A model generated the notes under the pieces. That model saw only the letters and a program-made list of their open reading frames with translations, had not been told where the DNA came from and searched no databases. From Methylomonas sp. 11b (GTDB taxonomy: Bacteria; Pseudomonadota; Gammaproteobacteria; Methylococcales; Methylomonadaceae), in NCBI RefSeq assembly GCF_000515215.1, contig NZ_KI911557.1, positions 186,001 through 250,000 on the forward strand: 64,000 nt of DNA, given 5' to 3'. Both the position numbers and the translations under genes were made by a program. Below are positions 15,038 to 25,307 of this stretch, in pieces (position 1 is the stretch's first letter; every line of letters begins with the position of its first letter).

Positions 15038-15838
15038 ATGGCGCAAGCCCTGTTACAGGCTAAGCGGGCCAGTCTTCGGTTGGTGTGTTCGGCTTTAGAC
15101 ATCAGCCAGAGCGGTTATCGCTATCAGTCTAAGCGCTCGACAGAAAACGCCGAGATTGCCGACTGGCTCTTACGTTTGACCGACACACACCGGACCTGGG
15201 GATTTGGATTATGTTACTTGTATTTGCGCAACGTGAAAGGCTTTCGCTGGAATCACAAACGGGTCTATCGGATTTATCGAGCGTTGGTACTCAACCTGAG
15301 GATCAAGCCCAAGAAACGTTTGGTACGGGAAACCCCACAACCCTTGACCGTCCCAGAGCGGCTCAACGCCGTTTGGTCGATGGATTTCATGCACGATCAA
15401 CTGGCTGATGGGCGCGCGTTCCGCTTGCTCAATGTCATTGATGACTTTAATCGGGAAGGCTTAGGGATAGAAGTGGATTTTTCGTTACCGGCTCAGCGGG
15501 TCACCCGCACCTTGGATCGCATCATCGAATGGCGCGGAAAACCTGACGCCATTCGCTGCGACAATGGGCCGGAATACATCAGCGAGACGCTAAAAACCTG
15601 GGCCGAGCAACAGGGTATCCAGATCAACTATATCCAACCGGGCAACCCGCAACAGAATGCCTACGTTGAACGCTACAACCGAACCGTGCGCTACGAATGG
15701 CTGGCTCAGTATCTGTTTGATTCCATCACCCAGGTTCAAGATTTTGCTGAGCGCTGGTTATGGACCTACAATCATGAACGGCCCAACATGGCCATCGGCG
15801 GCATCACGCCTAAACAAAAATTGGCACTCGCCGCTTAA
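15038..15838 (+). CDS. IS3-family transposase OrfB (DDE integrase core)
   Basis: The protein has 266 residues counted from the internal ATG. It has the HTH_21 segment near residues 40-90 and an rve integrase core with the catalytic triad: Asp in WSMDFMHD, Asp in RCDNGPEY and Glu in [10 protein letters not shown]. The frame is open upstream to the slippery site in orfA, so the working product is probably the OrfAB fusion (14751-15838) made by -1 frameshifting. It cuts and joins the element ends. No inactivating change is seen. Confidence 0.93.
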   Translation: MAQALLQAKRASLRLVCSALDISQSGYRYQSKRSTENAEIADWLLRLTDTHRTWGFGLCYLYLRNVKGFRWNHKRVYRIYRALVLNLRIKPKKRLVRETPQPLTVPERLNAVWSMDFMHDQLADGRAFRLLNVIDDFNREGLGIEVDFSLPAQRVTRTLDRIIEWRGKPDAIRCDNGPEYISETLKTWAEQQGIQINYIQPGNPQQNAYVERYNRTVRYEWLAQYLFDSITQVQDFAERWLWTYNHERPNMAIGGITPKQKLALAA

Positions 15839-16005
15839 CCTCTACTTTTAGACTCTGCTCAAAATGGGGGGATTACCACTGCCTCGCTCCTGCTAAAACC
15901 CACCCGTCTTGCCGAAGCCAAATGAAAGCGTTGGTTGGGATGTCGTTTGTTTAAATGCACCGTTTTGTCGTTAGGGGGACTGGAAAAAATAACAATATTT
16001 GTGGT

Positions 16006-17775
16006 TTACTTTTTTAGCCACTTAAGTAGCACGGCATAGAGCTCCTCAGGCATGAACGGTTTGCCGAGATGATCACTCATGCCTGCGCCTAAACAGGCCT
16101 GCCGATCTTCATCAAATGCATTGGCGGTCATTGAGATGATAGGTACAGTGGCTCGATTAGGCAAAACACGAATGGCTCGGGTCGCAGCCAAACCATCCAT
16201 TTTCGGCATTTGTACATCCATCAAGATCACGTCGTAAGCAGTACGCGACGCCATCTCAACCGCCTGTTCACCATCCTCTGCCAAATCAACTTTCAGGCCT
16301 ACGCTTTCTAATTGAAGTTTGGCGACCTCTTGATTTATCAAATCATCTTCCACCAACAAGATGAACGCATTCGCGTGCAGATTTTTCAATTGCTGTTCAA
16401 CAACTTCTAGTGAGCGCGCAGGAGCTGGTTCCTCGACATTTGCTATCTTCTCTAGCAAAGCGGTAAACCAAAAGACACTGCCAGCCCCCGCTTTACTGTC
16501 TACCCCAATCTCGCCGCCCATTAGGTGGACCAGTCGCTTGCTGATGGCTAAGCCTAAACCTGTGCCGCCGTATTTCCGCGAGGTTGAGCTATCTACTTGC
16601 TCAAAGGCAGTAAACAAAAGCGCTTGATCTTCGGGTGCAATGCCGATACCGGTATCTCTAACGTCAAAACGCAACAACGCACTATCAGCGCTTTCACGCG
16701 TTTGACTAATGGTTACCGTGATTGAGCCGTGTGCAGTAAATTTGATCGCATTGTTGACGAGATTCAAGAGCACTTGTCCTAGGCGAAGCAAATCCCCCTG
16801 AAAGGTTTGCGTTGCCAGTTCTGGCGGCAAGTTAATAATGAATTTTAGTCCCTTATCCTGGGCCTTAGTGCTTAGCAAGTTAAGCATGTTTTCTAAAACG
16901 CTAGGCAGCTTTAACGGCGCTTTTTCAAGGATTAATCGTTCCGCTTCAATTTTAGAAATGTCGAGAATGTCATTGATGACCGCCAGTAAATGCTGTGACG
17001 CCTGTGCCACTTTGTTGAGCTGATCGAGCTGCTTCGGATCAGTGGCCTGGCGGCGTGCAAGCGCCGTCATTCCTATAATGCCGTTCATTGGCGTACGCAA
17101 CTCATGACTCATGTTCGCGAGAAATGTGCTCTTTGCTTTGTTCGCAGCGTCAGCGCGTTCTTTGGCGATAGAAAGCTCAGCGGTGCGCTCTTCGACCAAG
17201 GCTTCCAGGTGATGTCGATAGTTCTCAAGCTCGGTTTCTAACCGTTTGCGTTCCGTGATGTCGCTCAAGGCGATACGCACGCCTGAGGGATTGTTCTTAC
17301 ATTCGAGTTGCGCCTGAAACACCGAGCCATCGCCGCGTTGAAGTGCTAGATCAATACTGCTCTTCTCATCCCGTGTCGTCACAACAGCGAAATGGCGCAG
17401 CCATCTATCCTGGTCATCCGCCATCACCAAACTGCGCAAGCATTTATCAATAAGCTTATTGCGTTCCCGTCCCAGCAGCGTCACCGCCGTCAGATTGATT
17501 TGGGCGATCATACCTTCTGTAGTGAGGGTGAGATAACCGACCGGTGAAAACTCATACAGATCGACAAAGCGGTTGCGCGACTCTTCCAGTTCCTGCTGTG
17601 CCCGGCGTAGGGTTTCGTTCTGCATTTCAAGCTCTATCTGATGCACGCATAACTCGTGCAATAATTCTTCGGTGGAGCGAGCCGAGAGCTCGGTGGGTTG
17701 ACTGTTGGTTAGCTGCGCCTCGGCCTTTGCTCGCAACCCAGCGTCAGAGGGAGGTTTTTTGTCTTTAGGCGTCAT
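16006..17775 (-). CDS. PAS hybrid histidine kinase with receiver domain
   Basis: From the ATG at 17775 the protein has 589 residues; an upstream ATG at 17844 would add 23. The later start is preferred because the protein at 20814 begins at the matching place. A helical N-terminal segment ([16 protein letters not shown]) leads into a PAS domain (about 70-180), a coiled coil, HisKA with [10 protein letters not shown] (phospho-His about 225), a HATPase domain with the N, G1 and G2 boxes, and a C-terminal receiver ([17 protein letters not shown], and the KPF lysine). No membrane segment is present, so it is a cytoplasmic sensor. The signal is unknown. It diverges from the CheB-CheR gene at 18259. 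Confidence 0.9.
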   Translation of the reverse strand: MTPKDKKPPSDAGLRAKAEAQLTNSQPTELSARSTEELLHELCVHQIELEMQNETLRRAQQELEESRNRFVDLYEFSPVGYLTLTTEGMIAQINLTAVTLLGRERNKLIDKCLRSLVMADDQDRWLRHFAVVTTRDEKSSIDLALQRGDGSVFQAQLECKNNPSGVRIALSDITERKRLETELENYRHHLEALVEERTAELSIAKERADAANKAKSTFLANMSHELRTPMNGIIGMTALARRQATDPKQLDQLNKVAQASQHLLAVINDILDISKIEAERLILEKAPLKLPSVLENMLNLLSTKAQDKGLKFIINLPPELATQTFQGDLLRLGQVLLNLVNNAIKFTAHGSITVTISQTRESADSALLRFDVRDTGIGIAPEDQALLFTAFEQVDSSTSRKYGGTGLGLAISKRLVHLMGGEIGVDSKAGAGSVFWFTALLEKIANVEEPAPARSLEVVEQQLKNLHANAFILLVEDDLINQEVAKLQLESVGLKVDLAEDGEQAVEMASRTAYDVILMDVQMPKMDGLAATRAIRVLPNRATVPIISMTANAFDEDRQACLGAGMSDHLGKPFMPEELYAVLLKWLKK

Positions 17776-17844
17776 GGCTACTCTGTACGGGTCAAGATTT
17801 GTCCGGCACCCAGATAGGTTGTGTTTCTGCCCTGTTGACTGCAT

Positions 17845-18258
17845 GTGTCACTTTTCAGGGTCTTTATTAGCGAGTTGTCAAAGCTAATATCAGCAGCGAT
17901 ACTGGCAGGTGTAGCCACTAAAATGGTGGATAAGCTAGTGCCGAGTGAGGCCTCTCTATTTGCGTGGGTTGGATTAGGCGATGTGGAACGAAAAACGGGT
18001 TAGCGTCGACCACTTCGACAGATTTTAGGGCAGTATTCCCCCCTTTGTGTCAGTCGTCAATAGGATGACAATGCCCGTTTATATACCGTGGTAGCCTATC
18101 GAGAAATTTTGAGACGGATGAATCAAAGCGCTAAAACTCTGCCCCTAAATTCTAGACAGGTGTGCAGATAAGCGTATCTTGATAGGTTTATCTTTTGGTA
18201 CAACAACATTGAAAAATTTCGCAGTCAGTTTCTTGGGTCAGCGGTTGTCAGGTGAAAG
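17845..18258. other. Divergent intergenic region, nothing specific seen
   Basis: This gap of about 410 bases separates the kinase and the CheB-CheR fusion. It must hold two promoters. No convincing repeats, terminators or small genes were seen. Confidence 0.4.
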
Positions 18259-20817
18259 GTGGCAGCAATCGCATCTGCTCAAGTGCTCATGAATCGTAAT
18301 AACAGACCACCAATTGTCGGTATTGGTGCATCGGCGGGGGGCTTGGAAGCGCTCGAACAATTGTTTCGTCATGTTCCATCTGGCTGTGGCGCAGGGTTTG
18401 TGGTCGTCCAACACCTTGATCCCACTCACAAAGGCATCCTGCCGGAATTGTTGCAGCGGGTCACACCGATGAAGGTCGAGCAGGCTGACGAAGGCATGCA
18501 GGTCAAAGCCGATTGCGTCTATGTCATTCCCTCTAATAAAGACTTATCTATTCTCCAGGGCAAACTGCATTTACACGATCCCATCGCGCCACGCGGATTA
18601 CGGCTGCCGATTGATTATTTTTTCCATGCCCTCGCAGATGACCAGCATGAACTGGCCATCGGCGTAATTTTGTCAGGCATGGGCTCCGACGGTACACTCG
18701 GTTTGCGCGCGATCAAGGATAATGCCGGATTAGCAGTGGCGCAATCCCCGGATTCCGCTAAATTCGATGCCATGCCGCACAGCGCGATTGATGCAGGATT
18801 GGTCGATATTGTCGGCAACCCTGACATGCTCTGGGAGCAAATAGCGCACTGTCTCCAGCAAAGACGACGCGGCGAGTATGTAGCCTCTGAACCTGTGCTG
18901 CCAGCTAAATCACAAAGCGCATTGGAACAAATCATCGTGTTACTGCGCTCACGGACGGGCAACGACTTTTCCCTATATAAAAGAAACACCCTTTATCGGC
19001 GCATCGAACGGCGTATCGGCTTACACCAGATCGACAGCATTGCTCACTACGTTCAGTATCTACGCGAAAATCGGCAAGAGCAGGATCTGCTGTTCAAAGA
19101 GCTGTTAATCGGAGTGACTAATTTCTTTAGGGATGCGCCCGTATGGGAGCAACTTAAACATCATGTCATCCCGACATTGCTCGCCGAGTATCCGCAGGGA
19201 AAAGAATTACGGGCTTGGGTTTCGGCCTGCTCGACCGGCGAAGAGGCTTATTCGCTGGGGATAGTGTTTAAGGAAGTCGTGACCGAAAGTGGTCTGGAAC
19301 ATCTGTTTAAATTGCAGATTTTTGCTACTGACCTTGCTGTCGATGCCATCGAGAAAGCCCGGCAAGGCTTCTACACCGGCAATATGGCTGATGCCATGTC
19401 ACCAGAGCGGTTGAAACGATTCTTCGTCGTTGAAGGTAGTGGTTTTCGTATCAAAAAGGATATTCGCGAAATGGTGATCTTTGCTCAGCAAAACATCATC
19501 ACCGATCCGCCGTTTACCAAGCTCGACCTACTATGCTGCCGCAATCTGCTGATTTATTTGGAGTCAGAGTGCCAGAAAAAACTGATACCGTTATTTCACT
19601 ATGCCTTGAATTCGCACGGCGTTTTGTTACTCGGTAATGCCGAAACCATTGGCATGTATAGCGAACTGTTTACGGTCATCGATAACCACTCACGACTCTA
19701 TCAACGTATCGATCAACCGTTATCTTTTTCTGATTTTGAATTCCCCAGTAAATTTTTCCCCGTGGTAGCCAAGATGCATTCCGATACCAAGACACCTGTA
19801 ACCGTTCTAAATCCGCAAAGCCGGGTCGAGCAGCTGTTATTACAGCACTATTCACCGGCGGCAGTATTGGTCAATGCCGAAGGCGATATCCTTTATATTC
19901 ACGGTCGTACCGGTAAATATCTGGAACCGGCTGCCGGCAAAGCCAATCTGAATATTCACGCCATGGCCCGGGAAGGCCTGCGCCATGAACTCGCCGCCGC
20001 CATCCAACGTGCCCAGCTGCAAGCCGAGCCGGTGGTGTTGCCAGGATTGACGGTAGGCACCAACGGCGGCAGTCAGATGATCAACCTGTCCGTGCAGGCT
20101 ATCGACACACCAGAAGCCTTAACGAAAACGCTTCTGCTCATTTTTACTGACGTGGCCACGCCGAAACCCCGGAAACGCAGCCGACACGCACCCCATGCCG
20201 AATTACAGTGTGCATTGGACGATTTGCAAAAATCCCGGGAAGAAAACCAAAGCCTGCGGGAAGAAGCGCAATCCACCCAAGAAGAACTCAAATCCGCGAA
20301 TGAAGAATTGCAGTCGACCAACGAAGAGCTGCAATCCACCAACGAGGAATTGACAACCTCCAAGGAGGAAATGCAATCCTTGAACGAAGAGTTGCAAACG
20401 GTCAATGCCGAACTGCAAACCAAGGTTACGGACCTTTCCTGGGTCAACAATGACATGAACAACCTGCTCAACAGCATGGAGATTGCAACGGTATTTCTGG
20501 ATAACGCCCTCAACATTCGGCGTTTCACCAGTCACGCCACGCAGCTATTCAAATTGATCGCAGGCGATATGGGTCGCCCGCTTTCCGATATCGTCACAGA
20601 ACTGGATTATCCACACTTGCACCAGGATGCACAGGAGGTGCTCCGCACGCTGGTATTTATGGAAAAAGAAGTCACAACCCATGACAACCGTTGGTTCAAG
20701 GTGCGGATCATGCCATATCGCACCCAGGACAATGTCATTGACGGCGTGGTCATCACCTTGATCGACATATCTCAAACTAAGCAGCTGGAGGCGCAACTCA
20801 GAGGAAATGGGGTATGA
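18259..20817 (+). CDS. CheB-CheR-PAS fusion signalling protein
   Basis: The protein has 852 residues from a GTG start preceded by AGGTGAA; an in-frame ATG at 18289 is the alternative. Domains in order: CheB methylesterase (about 15-195) with GIGASAGGLEAL, the VVQHLDPTHKGIL histidine and the SGMGSDGTLG aspartate; CheR methyltransferase (about 215-480) with the SAM motif SACSTGEEAYSLGI and DLLCCRNLLIYLE; a PAS segment; a long heptad coiled coil made of repeated EELQSTNEELQS units (about 640-710); and a final PAS domain. Such fusions link receptor-type methylation to kinase or c-di-GMP signalling rather than classical chemotaxis. The stop overlaps the start of the next gene by four bases, so its partner is probably the GGDEF-EAL protein. 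Confidence 0.92.
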   Translation: MAAIASAQVLMNRNNRPPIVGIGASAGGLEALEQLFRHVPSGCGAGFVVVQHLDPTHKGILPELLQRVTPMKVEQADEGMQVKADCVYVIPSNKDLSILQGKLHLHDPIAPRGLRLPIDYFFHALADDQHELAIGVILSGMGSDGTLGLRAIKDNAGLAVAQSPDSAKFDAMPHSAIDAGLVDIVGNPDMLWEQIAHCLQQRRRGEYVASEPVLPAKSQSALEQIIVLLRSRTGNDFSLYKRNTLYRRIERRIGLHQIDSIAHYVQYLRENRQEQDLLFKELLIGVTNFFRDAPVWEQLKHHVIPTLLAEYPQGKELRAWVSACSTGEEAYSLGIVFKEVVTESGLEHLFKLQIFATDLAVDAIEKARQGFYTGNMADAMSPERLKRFFVVEGSGFRIKKDIREMVIFAQQNIITDPPFTKLDLLCCRNLLIYLESECQKKLIPLFHYALNSHGVLLLGNAETIGMYSELFTVIDNHSRLYQRIDQPLSFSDFEFPSKFFPVVAKMHSDTKTPVTVLNPQSRVEQLLLQHYSPAAVLVNAEGDILYIHGRTGKYLEPAAGKANLNIHAMAREGLRHELAAAIQRAQLQAEPVVLPGLTVGTNGGSQMINLSVQAIDTPEALTKTLLLIFTDVATPKPRKRSRHAPHAELQCALDDLQKSREENQSLREEAQSTQEELKSANEELQSTNEELQSTNEELTTSKEEMQSLNEELQTVNAELQTKVTDLSWVNNDMNNLLNSMEIATVFLDNALNIRRFTSHATQLFKLIAGDMGRPLSDIVTELDYPHLHQDAQEVLRTLVFMEKEVTTHDNRWFKVRIMPYRTQDNVIDGVVITLIDISQTKQLEAQLRGNGV

Positions 20818-23042
20818 AAAAACAGCCAGACCTCACCCAAAATCCTGATGAGCTGCGGCGTAAAGCCGAGCAGCGGCTGACAGCCAAACCCGAAATCGTC
20901 CCAGCAACGCCGGGTGACGAAAAAAGGCTGGTGCATGAATTGCAGGTGCATCAGATCGAGCTGGAGATGCTCTACGACAACCTCCGGCATGCGCAGGATG
21001 AACTGGAAAAATCCTGGGCAAGCTATTTTGATTTATACGATTTGGCGCCCGTGGGTTATCTGACCATCAGTGACCGCGATGTTATCCTGAATGCCAATCT
21101 GACGGCCACGTCACTGCTCGGCGTCATTCGCAAACAGTTGCTCAAAAAGCCCTTCACCCAGTTTATATTAGATAGAGACCAGGGCGTTTACTGCTTACAC
21201 CGCCAACAATTGACGGAGACAGGCGTCCCCCAGGTCTTTGAGTTACATCTTGTCAAACCGGACAGTGCAGCCTATTGGGTACGGCTGGAAATGAACCGCA
21301 CGGTCGGGACTGATAGTGTTCAACTGTTTCGTGTCGTCATGATCGATATCAGCCAACAAAAGGCCAACGACGACTACCTGCGCCAGGCTGCGGCGATGTT
21401 CGAGTCAGCCCGGGAAGGGGTCATGGTGACGGATGCGGATTCCCGGATACTGGTTGTCAATCGAGCCTTCATTGAGTTAACCGGTTATTCGGCCACTGAA
21501 GCGATTGGACAAACGCCAAAAATCCTCAAATCGGGTCGGCAAGATGAGGCGTTTTATCGGGTCATGTGGGCTGAAATCGATAAAACCGGCTACTGGCAAG
21601 GGGAAATCTGGAACCGACGTAACAACGGCGAGATTTATCCGCAAATGCTCAGCATCAGTGCCGTCCGCAACGAATACCAGCAGGTGACGCATTATGTCGG
21701 CGTATTTTCCGATATCACCCAACTCAAGGATGCGGTTAATCGCCTAGATTATCTGGCGCATCATGATCCCTTGACGGACTTGCCAAACCGTTTGTTGTTG
21801 TTCGCCCGTCTGGAGCATTGCATCGAGTTATCAAACCGCGAACGTAAATCGGCTGCATTGTTAATGCTGGACCTGGATCGATTCAAGGACGTCAACGATA
21901 GTTTTGGTCATCTAGCCGGCGACGAACTATTGCAAAAGGTCGCTGCACGCTTAACCAGTCGCTTACGGGGTGTGGATACGGTCACCCGGCTGGGGGGTGA
22001 TGAGTTTGCGTTGTTGTTGGAAGATTTGTCCCATCCCCAGGATGCGGCGCTAGTGGCCACCGAGATTATTGAAGCACTGAGCGAGCCCTGGCGCTTATCC
22101 AACGGGGCGGAAGTCCGTATTGGGGTCAGCGTTGGCATCAGCTTGTTTCCTGAACATGGTGAAACATCCGAAGAACTGCTGCAGCATGCCGATGCCGCCC
22201 TTTATCGTGCCAAAGACGAAGGTCGTGGTAACTTTAAATACTTTTCTGAAGACCTGACTGAGGCGGCTAAACGCCGCATCAACCTGGAATCGTTGTTGCG
22301 ACGCGCCATCACTAAAGCAGAACTGCAGGTAATTTATCAACCGCAGATAGATCTTCGTACCGGTGTCATCATCGGTGCAGAAGCCTTGTTACGCTGGCAA
22401 AATATTGACGAGGGCAGCATACCGCCCAGTCAGTTCATTCCGGTGGCCGAAGAAACCGGGCTGATTAGCGAGATTGGCGAATGGGTATTGTTAGAAGTTT
22501 GCCGTCAGGGACAACGTTGGATCGAAGCTGGTTTGCCGCCGCTTAGATTGGCTGTGAATTTGTCGCCGCATCAATTTCGGCATGGGGATATCGTCACCCA
22601 TATGACCGCCATACTCAACGAAACGGGTTTTCCGGCCGAGTGCCTGGAATTGGAATTAACCGAAACGGCCTTGATGGAAAGGGAATCCGAAGCCGTGCAC
22701 ATTCTCGGGCAATTACGGACGTTAGGTGTTCGTCTGGCCATTGATGACTTCGGGACCGGTTATTCATCCCTCGCTTATCTAAAACGTTTCCCTCTGAACA
22801 CACTGAAAATCGATAAATCGTTTATTGACGACATCCCTCAACTGGAAGATGACAAAGAAATCGCTGCCGCCATCATTGGCATGGCGCACACGCTACGATT
22901 AAAAGTCTTGGCTGAAGGCGTAGAAACCGAAGAACAGCTTAACTTTCTGAAAGAGCACGGCTGCGATTTTTATCAAGGCTATTACAAAAGCCCGGCCGTT
23001 TCTGCTGAAACATTTGCCGCCTTGTTAAAACAGTGTACATAA
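20814..23042 (+). CDS. PAS-PAS-GGDEF-EAL cyclic-di-GMP turnover protein
   Basis: The protein has 742 residues. The N-terminal helix ([16 protein letters not shown]) and first PAS domain resemble those of the kinase at 16006. A second PAS domain spans about 180-300. The GGDEF domain (about 310-470) keeps RLGGDEFALLLEDL, and the EAL domain (about 485-735) keeps GAEALLRW, the ELTETALM segment and LAIDDFGTGYSS. Both active sites look intact, so it could make and break c-di-GMP. No membrane segments are visible. The start overlaps the CheB-CheR gene (ATGA), so the two are translated together and probably work in one pathway. Confidence 0.93.
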   Translation: MKKQPDLTQNPDELRRKAEQRLTAKPEIVPATPGDEKRLVHELQVHQIELEMLYDNLRHAQDELEKSWASYFDLYDLAPVGYLTISDRDVILNANLTATSLLGVIRKQLLKKPFTQFILDRDQGVYCLHRQQLTETGVPQVFELHLVKPDSAAYWVRLEMNRTVGTDSVQLFRVVMIDISQQKANDDYLRQAAAMFESAREGVMVTDADSRILVVNRAFIELTGYSATEAIGQTPKILKSGRQDEAFYRVMWAEIDKTGYWQGEIWNRRNNGEIYPQMLSISAVRNEYQQVTHYVGVFSDITQLKDAVNRLDYLAHHDPLTDLPNRLLLFARLEHCIELSNRERKSAALLMLDLDRFKDVNDSFGHLAGDELLQKVAARLTSRLRGVDTVTRLGGDEFALLLEDLSHPQDAALVATEIIEALSEPWRLSNGAEVRIGVSVGISLFPEHGETSEELLQHADAALYRAKDEGRGNFKYFSEDLTEAAKRRINLESLLRRAITKAELQVIYQPQIDLRTGVIIGAEALLRWQNIDEGSIPPSQFIPVAEETGLISEIGEWVLLEVCRQGQRWIEAGLPPLRLAVNLSPHQFRHGDIVTHMTAILNETGFPAECLELELTETALMERESEAVHILGQLRTLGVRLAIDDFGTGYSSLAYLKRFPLNTLKIDKSFIDDIPQLEDDKEIAAAIIGMAHTLRLKVLAEGVETEEQLNFLKEHGCDFYQGYYKSPAVSAETFAALLKQCT

Positions 23043-23640
23043 CGTCGCAGTTAGTTGTAATTATCACGTTTGAACCTAACTACACCGCAGCGCGGTTGCG
23101 TCGGTGGTTACGCAACAAGTACAAGGTTAGAAAGCGTGCAGGCGGGGGGCTATCCACCTCCGTACCTCTCAAGACGCTAGGCCAGGTTCGCCTAAGCCGC
23201 TTGGGGCTTGACGATCCGCGGGCGAAAGTGTGACATCTTGAGAACACCGTCAAACGAAAGGGACGGAAACAGCAAGCCAAGCCTAATGCAACCGCGCAAC
23301 ATCTCGACTCTAGCGATTTGGTTTGGTCGCCAATGGCCGCTTTATGGATCTCCAGTTCCTATGCTCTGTGTTTGGTTGATTGGCCGGTTTAGAGAAGTGC
23401 GACCGTCAAGTTTGGGTCGGTTGGGTACAGTGACGAACGGCAGCTTTCGGGAATCGGAATTCAATGTCAGCTTTCCGGCAATGAATCTGATGAGCGGACG
23501 GTCAACACCCGACCCGTTGCCGCCGTTCAGCATCCAAAAACCCATCCGACCGTTCTTGCTGTATAACCAGTCACAAAGATAATTTTTTACACCAAATATT
23601 CATTCAAAAATTGGTTCGGTCAGCTAGCGGCGTAAAACTC
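23043..23640. other. Noncoding region, repeat-like, no supported gene
   Basis: About 600 bases lie between the GGDEF-EAL gene and the LysR gene. Several open frames exist on both strands, but they overlap, lack ribosome sites and have unnatural composition. The part at 23390-23560 has the look of a dispersed noncoding repeat that yields spurious reading frames; this is an impression and not shown here. Confidence 0.35.
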
Positions 23641-23720
23641 ATTCTTTCATGACAAGGCTCAAAAATCAGATAATCTTTCTAAGTCTCAAATCGTTTATTC
23701 ATTTTCAAACCTCAAGAATC

Positions 23721-24602
23721 ATGGACTTTAATCAAATTCGTTATTTTCTGGCCCTTTCCAACACTTTAAACTTTACCAAAGCGGCGGAGCAATGCTATGT
23801 CACTCAACCCGCGCTAACCCAGGCGATCAAGCGTTTGGAAGCGGAATTGGGCGGCGATTTGATTGCGCGTAATGGTCGCGAAACCGAACTGACGGAACTG
23901 GGAAAATCTTTAAGAAGTTATTTCGAGCAAATCGAACGTACTCAGCACATGGTCAGAAGGACGGCCAAGGCAGTGGTCAACGGAGAAACCTCAGAGCTCA
24001 ATATTGGCGTGATGTGCACCATCGGACCGCACATGATCTGCGATTTATTGGATACATTTCAGATGAATCACCCCAAGGTCAAGCTTATACTGCACGATGT
24101 CGTTCACGAGAGTATTCCGGGTTTATTGCTCAGCGGCGCTATCGACGGCGCTTTCTACGCGCGCCACGGACCGGCTAATCCGAGACTGGAGCACGTCGAG
24201 CTGTTTAACGAGGAAATGGCAATTACCTTTCCGCAAGGCCATCCCTTTGCTCGGGAAAGCGAAGTCTCCGTGCGCAGTATCGCGGCCGAGCGGTATATCG
24301 AGCGATTACATTGCGAATTTGGTAAGGAATTTCGCGAATTGTTTTCGGTTCAAGGATTGAATCTCAACGTTGTATTTCAGTGCGAGCGCGAAGATTGGAT
24401 TCAAAGTCTGATTCGCATCGGCATGGGCGTCGCGGTGATTCCTCGTTATTCGGTATTACAACCCGGCCTGGACTGCAAGCCGGTCACCGATCCCAAGTTA
24501 ACACGCGTCGTCGAGTTTGTCGTACCCATGGATCAAACGCGGAAACCGGCATTGACCTACTTCATGAACGAGATTAATAGCCATCAATGGCCCAAGGCAT
24601 AG
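23721..24602 (+). CDS. LysR-family transcription regulator
   Basis: From the ATG at 23721 the protein has 293 residues, a normal LysR length; the longer frame upstream has no family support. The N-terminal helix-turn-helix (residues 1-60: MDFNQIRYFLALSNTLNFT, then QPALTQAIKRLEAELGGDLI) is followed by a periplasmic-binding-like effector domain (about 90-285). It resembles peroxide-sensing and other stress LysR members in layout, but no redox cysteine pair can be assigned with confidence: Cys residues occur in VMCTIG, MICDLL, LHCEFG and FQCERE. It lies upstream of two msrB genes and the P460 cluster on the same strand and is the natural candidate regulator for them. Confidence 0.9.
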   Translation: MDFNQIRYFLALSNTLNFTKAAEQCYVTQPALTQAIKRLEAELGGDLIARNGRETELTELGKSLRSYFEQIERTQHMVRRTAKAVVNGETSELNIGVMCTIGPHMICDLLDTFQMNHPKVKLILHDVVHESIPGLLLSGAIDGAFYARHGPANPRLEHVELFNEEMAITFPQGHPFARESEVSVRSIAAERYIERLHCEFGKEFRELFSVQGLNLNVVFQCEREDWIQSLIRIGMGVAVIPRYSVLQPGLDCKPVTDPKLTRVVEFVVPMDQTRKPALTYFMNEINSHQWPKA

Positions 24603-24786
24603 ATCCGCATATAAATTTCAACCTTCGCAAACCGCTTTTAATTCGGCGCATTTCAAACTATAAGCACGGCTTATCGTTCTTCAACAAATCCCTATTTCTC
24701 AAAACCATTTCTCCGCATTAGAGTGTTGCCGAAGTCAGGAAAATTAACCTTTTCCCTTTTCGGCAAGCGATCCTTGGAGGCGGGCG

Positions 24787-25242
24787 ATGGCAGCGAATAT
24801 CTCAAACGAACAAGTATTCATAATCCACTGTCTGACAAAACTGCAACGGGCGGTTACCCAATATTGAGCGACCGAACGACCGTTCGAAAACGAATTTTGG
24901 GATCATCATGCCGAAGGGATATATGTCGATGTCGTTAGCGGCGAACCGCTTTTCTCCTCATTCCACAAATACGATTCGGGTAGTGGTTGGCCGAGTTTTT
25001 TTCAGGCTCTAGAGACCAAAAACATTAAGGAAGTCACTGACCGAAGTCATAGCCTGATTCGCACCGAAGTACGGTCTACGCTGGGAAATTCGCATCTTGG
25101 TCATGTTTTTCCGGACGGACCGGAGCCTTCGGGGCTGCGCTATTGCATTAATTCGGCGGCGTTACGCTTCGTGCCGCGATCTGTACTTTCGGCTCAGGGT
25201 TATGGCGAATACGAACATTTTTTTGCAATAGAAAACCAATAA
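24787..25242 (+). pseudogene. msrB: msrB (cytosolic form) broken by one in-frame TGA
   Basis: GGAGG six bases before the ATG at 24787 is a perfect ribosome site. The frame reads 26 codons (through TKLQRAVTQY), meets TGA at 24865-24867, and continues open to TAA at 25242 with an otherwise complete methionine-R-sulfoxide reductase: [41 protein letters not shown] and [10 protein letters not shown] with the catalytic Cys. The intact copy downstream has a Gly codon (GGG) at the TGA position. This is therefore a point nonsense mutation rather than loss of the gene. It lacks a signal peptide, unlike its neighbour. The TGA is not at the catalytic site, so selenocysteine insertion is unlikely. No good restart codon follows the TGA. 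Confidence 0.8.
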
Positions 25243-25307
25243 AAACAGTATTCGAGTCCCTGAAAGCCGCATTAAAACAACTTAGTCGATGTGAGAGGTT
25301 TGCAACC

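Larger units (their letters stand above)
14682..15877 (+). mobile_element. IS3-family insertion sequence (about 1.2 kb), apparently intact
   Basis: The ends are imperfect inverted repeats of about 38 bases (14682-14719 and 15841-15877) that begin with the same twelve bases GGTAATCCCCCC and share a TAAAAGTAGA block. The element is flanked by a direct four-base repeat ACTG (14678-14681 and 15878-15881), which fits the target duplication of IS3-family members. It contains orfA and orfB joined by a programmed frameshift site. Intact ends, target duplication and full-length genes suggest a recent insertion. Confidence 0.9.

Noticed and set aside
23208..23582. 124-codon frame in the gap before the LysR gene
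   Set aside because: No ribosome site, unnatural composition and competing frames on the other strand.
24865..24867. TGA in msrB as a selenocysteine codon
   Set aside because: Known Sec in MsrB is at the catalytic site near the C-terminus. Here the TGA replaces a Gly near the N-terminus and the catalytic Cys codon is intact.
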